Assembly: GCA_031266555.1 (NCBI GenBank)
Contig: JAISAU010000010.1
Span: 1 to 64,000, forward strand
Reading direction: 5' to 3'
Length of the DNA stretch: 64,000 bases
Origin: Campylobacteraceae bacterium
GTDB lineage: Bacteria > Campylobacterota > Campylobacteria > Campylobacterales > Campylobacteraceae
The notes under the pieces: generated by a model
Databases searched by the model: none
What the model was told of the DNA's origin: nothing
What the model saw: only the letters and a program-made list of their open reading frames with translations
Part shown: positions 38,707 through 47,899 of the stretch, one piece after another
How the letters are laid out: every line of letters begins with the position of its first letter
Position numbering within the stretch: the first letter of the stretch is position 1
Position numbers and translations under genes: made by a program

Positions 38707-39843
38707 TTGATCTGGTTTATCGCAGAAGACTCGCATTATTACTCAAACATAGATGAGTTAAAGGCCAAATATAAATTAGCGGACATTATAATATTTCCTT
38801 CCGGGGACGATATTAGAAGTAATTTACGCAGAGATTGCGGTTTTATAGCACCGTATTATCCTCCGAAAAATGTAAGGTCAATGTTTGTAATAAAACATTT
38901 GGAGAACAAGTTTGGCATTTTGACAAGCCAAGAAAAAGAGCATAGCGTATCGGAATCAATCGCGTTAGAGAGTAGATTAGGACTTTCGGTTATAGATTCG
39001 CCGTTTGGATTGGACGATGTGGGCGGCGCGGAAGCGTTGAAAGAGTGGACAAAACAACTACAAGCCGCTGAAGTTAAAGGATATAGAGCAAAAGGTATTT
39101 TTTTAGTTGGAGTTCCGGGCACCGGCAAAACGTTTTTCCCGAAATGTTTCGCGGGGCAGACAAAAAGACTTTTGATTATGCTAAATCTATCTATGATAAT
39201 GGAATCTGAAGAACCTATCAACAAACTAAATCAGATATTTGCCTATTTGTCGGTTAGATACGAACAAAAGCCGCACGAAAAATACATTATACTCATTGAT
39301 GAAATTGAAAAAATGATAGGAAACAATGAAGCTATAGAAAAGAGAATCATAGGAAGACTGCTTACGGTCTTAAATGATTTGAACACACCCGCCAGCGAGT
39401 ATAAATTTAACGCCATATTTTTCGCGACTGCGAACAATCTAAACTCTATATTAGACCACAATCCTGAATTATTAAGAAGAGGAAGGTGGGACGAGCTGTT
39501 TTTTATAAATCTTCCGAGTCTTGAACAAGCGGAGTCTATTTTCAACATATATCTCAAAAAGTTTCAAATAGGCTTTATCAAAGATATTTACTCTATGGAC
39601 AACATAATGGCTGAAATAGAACATCAGTATCAAGAGTTCAATAACCAATCCAGCAGATTTCCGTATACGGCGTCAGAAATTGAGACTTTTTGCAAAAGGA
39701 TATCATTTGTAAATATGGCGAAGGATAGTGTAGATCAAGACGACATAATTGAGACGGTAAGTATGATAATACCTATCATAAAGTCGTCCCAAGAAGGTAT
39801 AAACAGGATTACGGCTCAAAAAGAGCTTTTTCTGGAAATATAA
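38707..39843 (+). CDS. AAA+ ATPase, Ycf46-like
   Basis: 378 residues from TTG 38707. N-terminal ~100 residues, then a single AAA+ module: GVPGTGKT near 134, Walker B YIILIDEIE near 194, sensor-1 ATANN near 240, arginine-finger region LLRRGRWDELFF near 256. The arrangement (DVGGAEALKEW before the P-loop, IDEIEKMIG, RRGRWDE) is closest to the Ycf46 group of AAA ATPases. It heads the T4SS operon where one would expect a VirB11/DotB ATPase, which is otherwise absent, so it may power assembly or remodelling of the machine. Role inferred. Confidence 0.75.
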   Translation: MIWFIAEDSHYYSNIDELKAKYKLADIIIFPSGDDIRSNLRRDCGFIAPYYPPKNVRSMFVIKHLENKFGILTSQEKEHSVSESIALESRLGLSVIDSPFGLDDVGGAEALKEWTKQLQAAEVKGYRAKGIFLVGVPGTGKTFFPKCFAGQTKRLLIMLNLSMIMESEEPINKLNQIFAYLSVRYEQKPHEKYIILIDEIEKMIGNNEAIEKRIIGRLLTVLNDLNTPASEYKFNAIFFATANNLNSILDHNPELLRRGRWDELFFINLPSLEQAESIFNIYLKKFQIGFIKDIYSMDNIMAEIEHQYQEFNNQSSRFPYTASEIETFCKRISFVNMAKDSVDQDDIIETVSMIIPIIKSSQEGINRITAQKELFLEI

Positions 39844-39857
39844 AAGGAGATATAAGT

Positions 39858-40337
39858 ATGGTATGGATAACGCGTTTTCCATTTTTCTTTTGGTGGTTGA
39901 AAAGTGAACCTGATGTTGTTGTGGAGAAAAATTACATAGTAAAAGGAGACAAACGTTATGAGATTAAAAAATCTTCCGTTTGGATTTTTTTGTTCGCGAA
40001 GTATTTTTTTGTGCTCGTAGGACTTACTTTTGTTTTTAGTAAGTTTGATTTTGTGTTGTCGGCTGAAAAACTTTTACAATATGCCACAGCTATTGTTTTA
40101 ACGTTTTTAGCGCTTGTTTTGCCAAAAAGATTTGCGAACGTGCTAATAGCTGCTATGGTTGTTTTTGTAGTAGTCGCTATTGTATTTGGGAAATTGTATT
40201 TCGTCTCTTTCGCGATTAAATATTGCATCGTATTTTTGATGTTTTTTATGGCTTTGTCGGATAGTAGGAAAACTCACTATTATCTGTTAAATGATAATAA
40301 GAAAATTATAGCAAACGTTATTACCGAGGAATTGTAA
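39858..40337 (+). CDS. Small inner-membrane protein of T4SS operon
   Basis: 159 residues with four membrane helices after a short N-terminal stretch (about 45-65, 74-94, 99-118, 122-138). AAAGGAGA ribosome site. No family recognised. Position between the AAA+ ATPase and the VirB9-like gene, with one base to the latter, marks it as part of the operon; VirB3/DotE-type roles are possible but not shown. Confidence 0.5.
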   Translation: MVWITRFPFFFWWLKSEPDVVVEKNYIVKGDKRYEIKKSSVWIFLFAKYFFVLVGLTFVFSKFDFVLSAEKLLQYATAIVLTFLALVLPKRFANVLIAAMVVFVVVAIVFGKLYFVSFAIKYCIVFLMFFMALSDSRKTHYYLLNDNKKIIANVITEEL

Positions 40338-40338
40338 T

Positions 40339-41073
40339 ATGAGAAAAAGATATTTATGCTGCTTTGCGGCTCTTTTTGCCGCTACATCTGTTTTGGCAGA
40401 TCCGCTGGATCCTACCAACTTTAGACCATTAACCAAAAGCGAGGCTGCTCAACAAGGTTCTTATAGCGATTTAAACATAAAAAAGTTTTATTTGGACATA
40501 GATCCGGATGAGATTAAAAACGTACAGCAAAGAGACAAAGAGCTAAAAGAGACTTTTGATAGATTTGACGACGCTCTTGTCAACTACAAACCCATAATCA
40601 GACCCATTTCTACTATGGATCAGATAATGATTCACCCGTATTTTACGACTACAGTTCTTTTGCCCAAAGGAAGCGTCATCTCTTTTGTGGATATGAGTTC
40701 GGAGATGGAAGTTTTAAAATGGGATCAAAATACTATCTTATTAAGACCGAAAAAAAGCTTCACGATAGCCAACTTTACGGTGATTTATACTTTAAATGAA
40801 AAAAATTACGTTATGAATATTTTAGCGAAATATTATGAAAGGAAAGACGCGGAGGATAGATTGAATTTAGTCTATTCATACAGAGACGTGGAGAAATTGG
40901 ACGATTTGGACGTGGTTCAAATTTACGCGAAGGTTTATGGAGAGCTGCCGAAAAACAACTATAACTATGTATATATTGACGATATACTGTACAGGATTAT
41001 AGAAGATGGCAAATTTGGCAAAGTGATAATTAACGGTAAAAAATTTCGTGTCGACACAAGCACGACATATTAA
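40339..41073 (+). CDS. VirB9/DotH-like outer-membrane core protein
   Basis: 244 residues. Signal peptide ending about SVLA. HPYFTTTVLLPKGSVISFVD, LKWDQNTILLRPKKSF and IANFTVIYTLNEKNYV follow the VirB9/TrbG/CagX N-domain pattern (xxTTVxLPxG ... LxxKPK ... TNLxV). The C-terminal part (NYVYIDDILYRIIEDGKFG) fits the VirB9 C-domain that packs on VirB7. Periplasmic, part of the outer ring. Short for DotH and normal for VirB9. Confidence 0.7.
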   Translation: MRKRYLCCFAALFAATSVLADPLDPTNFRPLTKSEAAQQGSYSDLNIKKFYLDIDPDEIKNVQQRDKELKETFDRFDDALVNYKPIIRPISTMDQIMIHPYFTTTVLLPKGSVISFVDMSSEMEVLKWDQNTILLRPKKSFTIANFTVIYTLNEKNYVMNILAKYYERKDAEDRLNLVYSYRDVEKLDDLDVVQIYAKVYGELPKNNYNYVYIDDILYRIIEDGKFGKVIINGKKFRVDTSTTY

Positions 41074-41090
41074 CAAGAAAGGAAAGATTT

Positions 41091-41714
41091 ATGTTAACAG
41101 GTAAACTTCAGTTAGGTTCTACATCAAACAAACGAAAGAAAGATGTAAAGCTTTTTGCTATAGCCGGAGCAATGTTATTGCTCTTATTGGGCGTTTTATA
41201 TTGGGTGTTTTCGAGCGCGCCGCAAGATTCCGAAACGGGCAATGTTGTTCCGACAAGTATCAATCAGCCGCAAGTTCAAGCGTCGTCATCTCCTGTAGAT
41301 CAAAGTATCTTGGACGAGAGCGATAATAGCGGACAGCCGATACCGCCGCCTATATTGCAGCAGGACAGCATTATAGATCCTGAAGTTGAAGCGGCTTTTA
41401 GAGCTCAATCTGTTGTCAGTAATTTTCCAACGGGCGTAGAGGAAGACCAACCGATTCAAATGCTTGTACCGCCGACAAGTAACGTTAATAGCAATTTGAA
41501 CGCGCAAAATACGTTAGATATAAAGGGATATCTTAATGACATTAAGAAAGATATTGTTATAGAAAAGGGCGGATTGTTTTACTATCAAGGAAAAGTATAC
41601 AAAAAAGGGGATACGCTCAACACGTTTCAAGTTGTTGACATAGGAGATTTTTATATTAGGTTCGCGGCGAATAATTGGGAGTATAGTTTAAGATTTTTAG
41701 GAGATTCCAAATGA
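41091..41714 (+). CDS. Bitopic membrane protein with Pro-rich linker
   Basis: 207 residues. Short cytoplasmic basic tail, one membrane helix (about 22-42), a periplasmic Pro/Gln/Ser-rich stretch (QPIPPPILQQDS), and a C-terminal beta-rich patch (GLFYYQGKVYKKGDTLNTF ... YIRFAANNWEY). The plan of tail, helix and Pro-rich linker is that of the N-terminal half of VirB10/DotG; the matching barrel half may be the separate protein at 42696. No sequence family recognised. The next gene overlaps its stop by 4 bases. Confidence 0.5.
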   Translation: MLTGKLQLGSTSNKRKKDVKLFAIAGAMLLLLLGVLYWVFSSAPQDSETGNVVPTSINQPQVQASSSPVDQSILDESDNSGQPIPPPILQQDSIIDPEVEAAFRAQSVVSNFPTGVEEDQPIQMLVPPTSNVNSNLNAQNTLDIKGYLNDIKKDIVIEKGGLFYYQGKVYKKGDTLNTFQVVDIGDFYIRFAANNWEYSLRFLGDSK

Positions 41715-42457
41715 GAAAAATTTTGTTGAGTTTAGGTATTGTGAGCGCTTGTTTCGCATACGATGTTGACGTTTTTAAAGACGGTTTTGAGACGGGTCTT
41801 AACGCATTGCAATTTCAAATAAAAAACGACGGTGTGATACCTCAAAAAATTGATTTGCGAAGCCCGTTTATCGTTATATTGCCAATTGAAAATATACCGA
41901 TGAACGAAATTATATACATACAATATATTTCGCACAAAGAGGATTTTAAAACAACTCTTACTGAAAATGGAATTATTTTCGGCGATTATGATAGAAAAAT
42001 AGACGCCAACGAGGTAATAAATAAAATCAAGCGCGTGCTTAACTATGACGCTAAGATTATAGATAATGTAGGCGAGTTTTACACATATCCGATTCTTGCC
42101 AAACCCGTATACGATTTGATAGCAGAAGGATTAAAGAAAGACGGAGTCATAAAAGACGTAAAAGTAGTTTACGCAAATCAGCCTAAAGCTTCCGCATCTA
42201 CGACTAAAACGACATCTACGGCAAGCCAAACGCAAAAATCGTCAAATACAAAAACAATCTCGTTAAAACATCCCAAAGCCCAATCCTATAGGCTTGACGG
42301 CGATAAGAAGTATTCAAAAAATTACGTAGAAAGTTTTATAGTTGAAGGCGGAACATTTAAAACGGCAAATACGTTTGTTACAAACGAAGGCGAAGCCTTT
42401 GTAAAAGTCTATAATGAAAATATATTTTTCTTGAGAGACGATGTGGAGTTCAAATGA
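41711..42457 (+). CDS. Secreted T4SS-operon protein
   Basis: 248 residues. Signal peptide MRKILLSLGIVSACFA; an N-terminal motif DVFKDGFETGLNAL resembles FYKRGFEAGYNQGFEAG in the 43610 protein. A Thr/Ser/Lys-rich linker (about 160-185) separates a C-terminal beta-rich domain (SFIVEGGTFKTANTFVTNEG). Periplasmic, unknown function, possibly a core-complex accessory. Overlaps genes on both sides by 4 bases. Confidence 0.5.
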   Translation: MRKILLSLGIVSACFAYDVDVFKDGFETGLNALQFQIKNDGVIPQKIDLRSPFIVILPIENIPMNEIIYIQYISHKEDFKTTLTENGIIFGDYDRKIDANEVINKIKRVLNYDAKIIDNVGEFYTYPILAKPVYDLIAEGLKKDGVIKDVKVVYANQPKASASTTKTTSTASQTQKSSNTKTISLKHPKAQSYRLDGDKKYSKNYVESFIVEGGTFKTANTFVTNEGEAFVKVYNENIFFLRDDVEFK

Positions 42458-42699
42458 AATATCTAATAATTTTTTTGGTTTTGTTTTTTATAGTCGGATG
42501 TTCCGGAAGAGTGCAAACAAATCCTGTTCCAAAACAAGATGATATAACATTACCCGGAAATTACGATATGAAACTAAACGATACTGTTTCGGGGAGTGCC
42601 ATTCGCGATTATGAAGTTTTTATCGAGACTATTTTCGCCAAGCCCAAAGACGACAGTAGGAGCATTTGGATTGATAATGCCGACAGGAGTTATAAGTGA
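42454..42699 (+). CDS. Small lipoprotein, VirB7/DotD position
   Basis: 81 residues. Lipobox IVGC at Cys 16, then a short polar mature part ending RSIWIDNADRSYK. Size and place directly before the VirB10-like gene match VirB7-type lipoproteins that anchor the outer ring. Sequence itself is not diagnostic. ATGA overlaps at both ends. Confidence 0.6.
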   Translation: MKYLIIFLVLFFIVGCSGRVQTNPVPKQDDITLPGNYDMKLNDTVSGSAIRDYEVFIETIFAKPKDDSRSIWIDNADRSYK

Positions 42700-43613
42700 A
42701 AAAGATACTGTGTTTAGCGTTTTTGCTTTCATTATTGAACGCGGCGAACGATGATATCGACCAAAATATCATAACGACAGCCGCGCAAGGCGAGAGGATT
42801 GTAACCGAAACATCGATAGCAGGATACGATCCAAACGAAAATAATGAAACGTTCAGGAGAGAAGCGATTTATGGTTGGATCATACTTAATGATTCCAAAA
42901 GGATAAATGGAATGACCCCTGCGCAATCCAAATTGGTAAATGTTGTAAATGTCAATGAAGTTCCGAATAATACGTCTAACACGACAGCAAATCAAACGAT
43001 TATCGTTACGGGTTTTTGTCTGATAAGGGACGATATTTTCATAGCAAAACAACGAGGGGCTTTGAAGGTTGATTGTCAGACGAACATAGGCGGAGTAGCG
43101 ATGTTCGCCAATTTAGTATCTATCGATGATGAAAATTCGTTAGTTGTCGATCCTGTCTATGTAGAGCATAGAGGGGGCAGATATAGCATAGAAAACTCCA
43201 TTGTCACAAACGAAGCTAGAACAAGCTATAACGTCGCCACATATGTGAACGATAGAAAATTAGCCGAAATAGGATGGTCTACTCTTGGCGTTTCAAGCGA
43301 AGAGGTAAAAGTAGCTTCAAGCCAATATCTTAAAGAGTTAGAAGAATCAAGAAGAAACGAAAGTTTAGCTTATGCCGACGTTCCCATAGGAAACGGCAGC
43401 ACTTCATACACGCAAGCAGTTGAACTTACCAATGTCGAAAGACCGCGAGCAAGCGACTACATAATAGGCGCGGGCATTAACATAATAGCAAGCGCGGTAA
43501 AAAGCACGGCGGAAATTTTCAAAGAAGATTTACCATATTTGTATGAAATTGTTGGCGGAACAAAAATTTATGTAGATATGCGAGTTAGAGTAAAAGGAGA
43601 AAGAATAGAATGA
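42696..43613 (+). CDS. Secreted VirB10/DotG C-domain-like protein
   Basis: 305 residues with a cleavable-looking signal (MKKILCLAFLLSLLNA) rather than a cytoplasmic tail and helix. VTGFCLIRDDIFIAKQRGAL, ALKVDCQTNIGGVAMFANLV, SLVVDPVYVEHRGGRYSIEN and a final VGGTKIYVDMRVRV follow the TrbI/VirB10 beta-barrel order (modifiable precursor region to the terminal AGTxxYV strand). Ala-Ser-rich helix near 255 (DYIIGAGINIIASAVKS) may be the outer-membrane antenna. Remote similarity only. Confidence 0.5.
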   Translation: MKKILCLAFLLSLLNAANDDIDQNIITTAAQGERIVTETSIAGYDPNENNETFRREAIYGWIILNDSKRINGMTPAQSKLVNVVNVNEVPNNTSNTTANQTIIVTGFCLIRDDIFIAKQRGALKVDCQTNIGGVAMFANLVSIDDENSLVVDPVYVEHRGGRYSIENSIVTNEARTSYNVATYVNDRKLAEIGWSTLGVSSEEVKVASSQYLKELEESRRNESLAYADVPIGNGSTSYTQAVELTNVERPRASDYIIGAGINIIASAVKSTAEIFKEDLPYLYEIVGGTKIYVDMRVRVKGERIE

Positions 43614-44233
43614 AAAAGGTAATTTTATTTGTTAGCGCGGTTTTTGTGGCGGCGGCTTTTAGCGCGAATGAAGCGGAAGAGTTTTTCTATAAAAGAGGAT
43701 TTGAAGCCGGATACAATCAAGGTTTTGAAGCGGGCGTTAAAAAAGCTATGGAGGAAGCTAAATTAACGCTCGCGAATTATAGAGACACTATCAAGTCTTA
43801 CGAAATAGGTAAGTACTTAATTAGGTCAAAACGACTAACGTATCCTCAAGTTTGGCAAGAGAAGGATTCAAAAGGCGGGATAAAAATAACCGTTTTGAGT
43901 TCGGAAATTGAAGACGAATTAGATATTGACGCCATATTTGACAGATTTGGCAATATCCCCGCAAGAGCGTTTGATAGTGCCGTAGAAGTTGACGATTTAG
44001 CGAGAAACAGCGTTTACTTATCCTATAGAGACAATGCCGCAAACTCAATTCCCTCAACGTCGGACAGAGAAAAAAATATAAACTCGATAAATCTTAAAAA
44101 GACTTGGAAAAACGAGGATATACTCAAAAAAGCCAATCTCGTTTATGCCGATGACGGAGATAATTATAGAGTTATATTTTTCTCCGAACAAGAGAGAAAA
44201 GATTTTTGTAAAAGTTTTGGAGTTTGCAAATGA
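43610..44233 (+). CDS. Secreted T4SS-operon protein with coiled coil
   Basis: 207 residues. Signal peptide MKKVILFVSAVFVAAAFS, then the GFEAGYNQGFEAGVKKAMEE helix, a charged middle and a C-terminus with two Cys (KDFCKSFGVCK). Periplasmic. Shares the GFExG element with the 41711 protein. Family not recognised. Overlaps neighbours by 4 bases. Confidence 0.5.
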   Translation: MKKVILFVSAVFVAAAFSANEAEEFFYKRGFEAGYNQGFEAGVKKAMEEAKLTLANYRDTIKSYEIGKYLIRSKRLTYPQVWQEKDSKGGIKITVLSSEIEDELDIDAIFDRFGNIPARAFDSAVEVDDLARNSVYLSYRDNAANSIPSTSDREKNINSINLKKTWKNEDILKKANLVYADDGDNYRVIFFSEQERKDFCKSFGVCK

Positions 44234-44946
44234 AAGAGGAGACTCTAAGCTGGAAAGCCGAAATATTTTTTGCTAAAAACTGGATGTATCTGTTTTGGGG
44301 CATAATAATAGCTATTTTGGTAGTTATGTACGAAGTTCACTCTATCAACAACAGGATGGAGAGTCTTGAGAAGGTTGTCGCTGAAAATAACAATAAAGTC
44401 GTTTTGACAACTACCGACGGGAGAGCCGTAAAAGTCACGAAAACTCCGATTAAAGCCGAATACTTAAAACAGTACGTAATGTCTACTTTTGTCAACAACT
44501 TTATAGTTTCGCGCGCTCAACTTACAGACAATTTTCAACGTAACGTTTTTAGAAAATATAGCGATATATTGGAGAGTTCAAAACCGTTGGCTATGGTGTA
44601 TCACGAATATATAGACGTAGACGACAAGCAAGCTTTGGGCGACTTCGCGTCGTATTTACAATGGCTGTTATCTGCTATAGGACAAGATAAACTTCCAGAA
44701 TACATAGCTATTAAAGATTATTCCATAACCTCTTACGAGTATTTGGAAAATAGCTTTAAAGTCACGCTGGACGTAAGAGTAACGGCTCAAAGTTATATAT
44801 TGGCGCAAAATCAATATCTTACGCAAGAAGGAAGCATAAAAATATCGGCAAGCGGCACGTTTAGCTTGGAACTATCTTCCGATAACAATCCGTACGGTAT
44901 GAGAATAAACAGATTTAGCATAAATATGATTACAAAAGGAAAGTGA
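44230..44946 (+). CDS. VirB8/DotI-like inner-membrane protein
   Basis: 238 residues from ATG 44230, chosen because it overlaps the upstream stop (ATGA); an ATG two codons earlier is also in frame. A short cytoplasmic tail, one helix (about 16-35), a coiled segment, then a 190-residue periplasmic domain (VNNFIVSRAQLTDNFQRNVF ... SFKVTLDVRVTAQSY ... SLELSSDNNPYGMRINRFSI). The layout and NTF2-like strand order fit VirB8/TraM/DotI. Remote similarity. Confidence 0.55.
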   Translation: MKEETLSWKAEIFFAKNWMYLFWGIIIAILVVMYEVHSINNRMESLEKVVAENNNKVVLTTTDGRAVKVTKTPIKAEYLKQYVMSTFVNNFIVSRAQLTDNFQRNVFRKYSDILESSKPLAMVYHEYIDVDDKQALGDFASYLQWLLSAIGQDKLPEYIAIKDYSITSYEYLENSFKVTLDVRVTAQSYILAQNQYLTQEGSIKISASGTFSLELSSDNNPYGMRINRFSINMITKGK

Positions 44947-44948
44947 TT

Positions 44949-45527
44949 TTGAGAAAAATTTGTTTATTAGCCGTATTTTTATCTATGTTTTATTGCTCCG
45001 CAAACGAGCAGGATATCGCTGACGCTATTCGTTACGTGTCCGAAAAAAGCGGAGTTGACGCGAGAGTTTACTACTCCATCATAGATATAGAATCGGATTT
45101 TAAACCTTATAGTATCAGTATGGTCGCGAACAGCACTATTTTAGAAGCCACGAAAAATTTGCCTTCGCAAACATACAATGTAAAATCGTCGCGATATAAA
45201 GATAAATATCTCATATCCGTTTTTTCGGACAGTGAGGAGGATATCATAAAACTCGCGAAGGTTTTGTACGATTTTGATTTTAATATTGACATGGGACTTA
45301 TGCAAATTTCAAAACAGCACATACAAGAGAGCGAATTGGAGTCTATTTTCAACCCTAAATATAACATTATAAAAGGCAACAACGTGCTTGCGGATTGCGT
45401 TAAGGCATACAAAGTTTTATCGCAGTCCATCGAGTGTTACAATAAGGGTTTTAGAAAAAAGAGCGCACTTATGTACTATCAAAAATTTGCAAATAGTTTC
45501 AATAGCCATTTTGGAGACAATAAATGA
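44949..45527 (+). CDS. Lytic transglycosylase, VirB1-like
   Basis: About 192 residues from TTG 44949 (AAGGA eight bases upstream; GTG 44943 also possible). Signal peptide ending YCSA. SLT fold: catalytic Glu in YYSIIDIESDFKPYSIS near 40, MGLMQIS near 120, then FNPKYNIIKGNNVLADCVK and a CYNKG end as in goose-type/SLT enzymes. Opens peptidoglycan for assembly of the secretion channel. Overlaps the VirB4 gene by 4 bases. Confidence 0.85.
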   Translation: MRKICLLAVFLSMFYCSANEQDIADAIRYVSEKSGVDARVYYSIIDIESDFKPYSISMVANSTILEATKNLPSQTYNVKSSRYKDKYLISVFSDSEEDIIKLAKVLYDFDFNIDMGLMQISKQHIQESELESIFNPKYNIIKGNNVLADCVKAYKVLSQSIECYNKGFRKKSALMYYQKFANSFNSHFGDNK

Positions 45528-47896
45528 ATTTTCCGTTAATAGCGTTAGGCGCTTTGGGACTGTTTGGGTTATATAAAGGTATGAAAGCGAAAGATCCCAG
45601 CATACAAATCAGTACGTGCTTTTTTGATAGATTAGCCGTTCCTATCTACAATCTTTTAAGGGCGTACTATTCAAATTCAGGATTGATGGTAGATATTGTA
45701 AAAGAAGAAAGCATCATCTGCAACACTCCGTATCCCGAACTTTTCGGTATAACTTTGGAAGGTAACGACAATACCTTAAACTATCTGGATGACACGACGG
45801 TATCGACTCTTTTTAGAGATTTTAAAAAGCAAGACGACGCTTACTTTTTTTATGTTGTTTTGAAGCAGGGTTTGCATCAAAAACAGTATATATTTTCACA
45901 CAACAAAACATTTTTGAAAACGATAGCCTCGTATTTTAACTTACAGCTAATGAAAGGCGAGGAGATAACGAACGCTCTTTTAAATCTGTATTTGCAAAAT
46001 AGTTTTTATATTGAAAATAAGGCGATGAAACAGCGCATAAGCGTTAATTTCGCGAACGATAGCAGCGAGCCGAGCTATATGGCTTTCAAAAAGCTCGCGA
46101 GACAAAGCGTTTATAACGAATTAAAAGACGTAGACCTTTTCCAATCGTACAAAGTGTTGGAAGGCGTTCAAGCCAGCGATATCCAATCTCTTTTTAAAAG
46201 TAATTTTGACGGAGTTTTGTGGATATATATGGATTTGTCTCAAAAAAGAGTCGAAAACTATATATCAAAACTTATAACTATTTCTAAGTGGACCGGCACA
46301 AAAAAATATTTCACGGATTTAAAACAAGTTTATTCGACAGGCGAGGAAGATTTGCTTTTGGTAAACTCCGTAGCGATGTTCAAAAAGTATGACGAGGAGA
46401 TAGTAAGTTCCATAGGTAATTACACAAAAGCCGCTTTTATACAAAAAGAGCTTTTTAGGAGAAAAACCATACAAAAAACGCCGTTAAAGTACAGAGATAC
46501 GGAGTTTGATTATATGGTAAGCAAAAACTATCTCAAAAACTTTATAACCACAGTTCATAAAAAGAACGCTAAAAATCCCGATGTTTACGGATTGGATAAA
46601 AATAAAGCTTTTGTTAATTACTCTTTTAGCGAAGAAAACGACAACCCTCACTCAGTGATAATAGCAAAATCAGGTTCGGGAAAAAGTTTTTCAAAGCAAA
46701 AGATTATGGCTCAAATGATTGATTTGGATTTTGTCACGGCAGAAGCCAGAAATCTTGGAAATCACGGCGTAAAAATCAGAAGTTACGACATAGGTTTCAG
46801 CGACGAGATATTTGTCAACTTCATAAAAACAAACGTGAAAAACAAGATAGCTCACATAGCGAGCACATTCGGAAGTTTCAGCTACAATATAATTAATATA
46901 AATATGAATGCCGGTATAGACGAGATAAAGGCGGACTTGCAGTTCGCGACTGATTTGATGTCCGTTATATTGGAGTCTCAAAACTCAAAACCGTTAAATA
47001 TATCCGAATCCGCGCTTTTTAGAGAGAGCGTTGAGAAGATTTACAGCAACCAAAGTTTTCAAAAATATAGAGTTCGCCACATAGAAGAGACGCATACAAG
47101 TATAGCGGAAGAGCTTTTGAGTTTGGGATATGAGAAAAATACTTTTCTATCAGACATAAAAGAGGAAAAGTTTTATTTTTTGAAAACTCCTTTGCTTGGA
47201 GATATCACAAAATACGCCAGAATTCAAAGCTCAAATCAACAGTTAAAAGAGGACGAAAGACACACTTACGCCTCTTTAGCTCAAAAATGCAGCGATATTG
47301 AGAAGCTGGAGATATTTTCAAGATTTGACAACGTCGATGTAGCCGACGCTGACTTTTTGTCTATGGATTTAAATAACTTCAAAGAATCAAGTTTGTTTAC
47401 GCCGATATTTTTGTCTATTTTCCAAAAAACATACTTAAGAGACAGAGAATACGCGCTTCATTGTAAAAGAATGCAGAAAAAAGCGCCTAAACTTTACTAC
47501 CCCATAGAAGAGTCAAAAAACTTTTTCAGGATTCCATATTTTGAGATTATGCTTGAAAAATTGGCTTTGGAAGCTAGAAAATACAACGTTCACTTATGCT
47601 TTATTGCGCAAAACGCCGAGCATATACCCGAAGGTATATTGAAAAATATAGACACAAGAATATTTTTATTAAGACCCGATAAGAAAGTGGAAGTCGTAGG
47701 GGAGGTTGAAAAATATCTTCATCCGCCGAAAAAAGTCATTGAAGCGTTAAATAATACTGAAAAATACGAACTTTGTATATGGTACTCAAGCGGAGTTTTC
47801 AATCTTAAATTTGTGATAGAACAAGAAGAGTTTGAGGTATTTAACACAAATCCAAACGTTGTCAAAGAAGACAAAAGCGAACAAAAGGCGGAGTAA
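45524..47896 (+). CDS. VirB4/TraC-type T4SS ATPase
   Basis: 790 residues. Cytoplasmic ATPase that energises pilus and channel assembly. Walker A IIAKSGSGKSFSKQK near 380. The Walker B strand reads LYYPIEESKNFF near 659, where most VirB4 have a hydrophobic strand and DE; here the pair is EE. Downstream ARKYNVHLCFIAQNAEHIP and IDTRIFLLRPD match the C-terminal RecA-like part. The N-terminal 330 residues are divergent. A single-helix start (FPLIALGALGLFGLYKG) may anchor it to the membrane or be a fused VirB3-like segment. Confidence 0.88.
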   Translation: MNFPLIALGALGLFGLYKGMKAKDPSIQISTCFFDRLAVPIYNLLRAYYSNSGLMVDIVKEESIICNTPYPELFGITLEGNDNTLNYLDDTTVSTLFRDFKKQDDAYFFYVVLKQGLHQKQYIFSHNKTFLKTIASYFNLQLMKGEEITNALLNLYLQNSFYIENKAMKQRISVNFANDSSEPSYMAFKKLARQSVYNELKDVDLFQSYKVLEGVQASDIQSLFKSNFDGVLWIYMDLSQKRVENYISKLITISKWTGTKKYFTDLKQVYSTGEEDLLLVNSVAMFKKYDEEIVSSIGNYTKAAFIQKELFRRKTIQKTPLKYRDTEFDYMVSKNYLKNFITTVHKKNAKNPDVYGLDKNKAFVNYSFSEENDNPHSVIIAKSGSGKSFSKQKIMAQMIDLDFVTAEARNLGNHGVKIRSYDIGFSDEIFVNFIKTNVKNKIAHIASTFGSFSYNIININMNAGIDEIKADLQFATDLMSVILESQNSKPLNISESALFRESVEKIYSNQSFQKYRVRHIEETHTSIAEELLSLGYEKNTFLSDIKEEKFYFLKTPLLGDITKYARIQSSNQQLKEDERHTYASLAQKCSDIEKLEIFSRFDNVDVADADFLSMDLNNFKESSLFTPIFLSIFQKTYLRDREYALHCKRMQKKAPKLYYPIEESKNFFRIPYFEIMLEKLALEARKYNVHLCFIAQNAEHIPEGILKNIDTRIFLLRPDKKVEVVGEVEKYLHPPKKVIEALNNTEKYELCIWYSSGVFNLKFVIEQEEFEVFNTNPNVVKEDKSEQKAE

Positions 47897-47899
47897 ATA

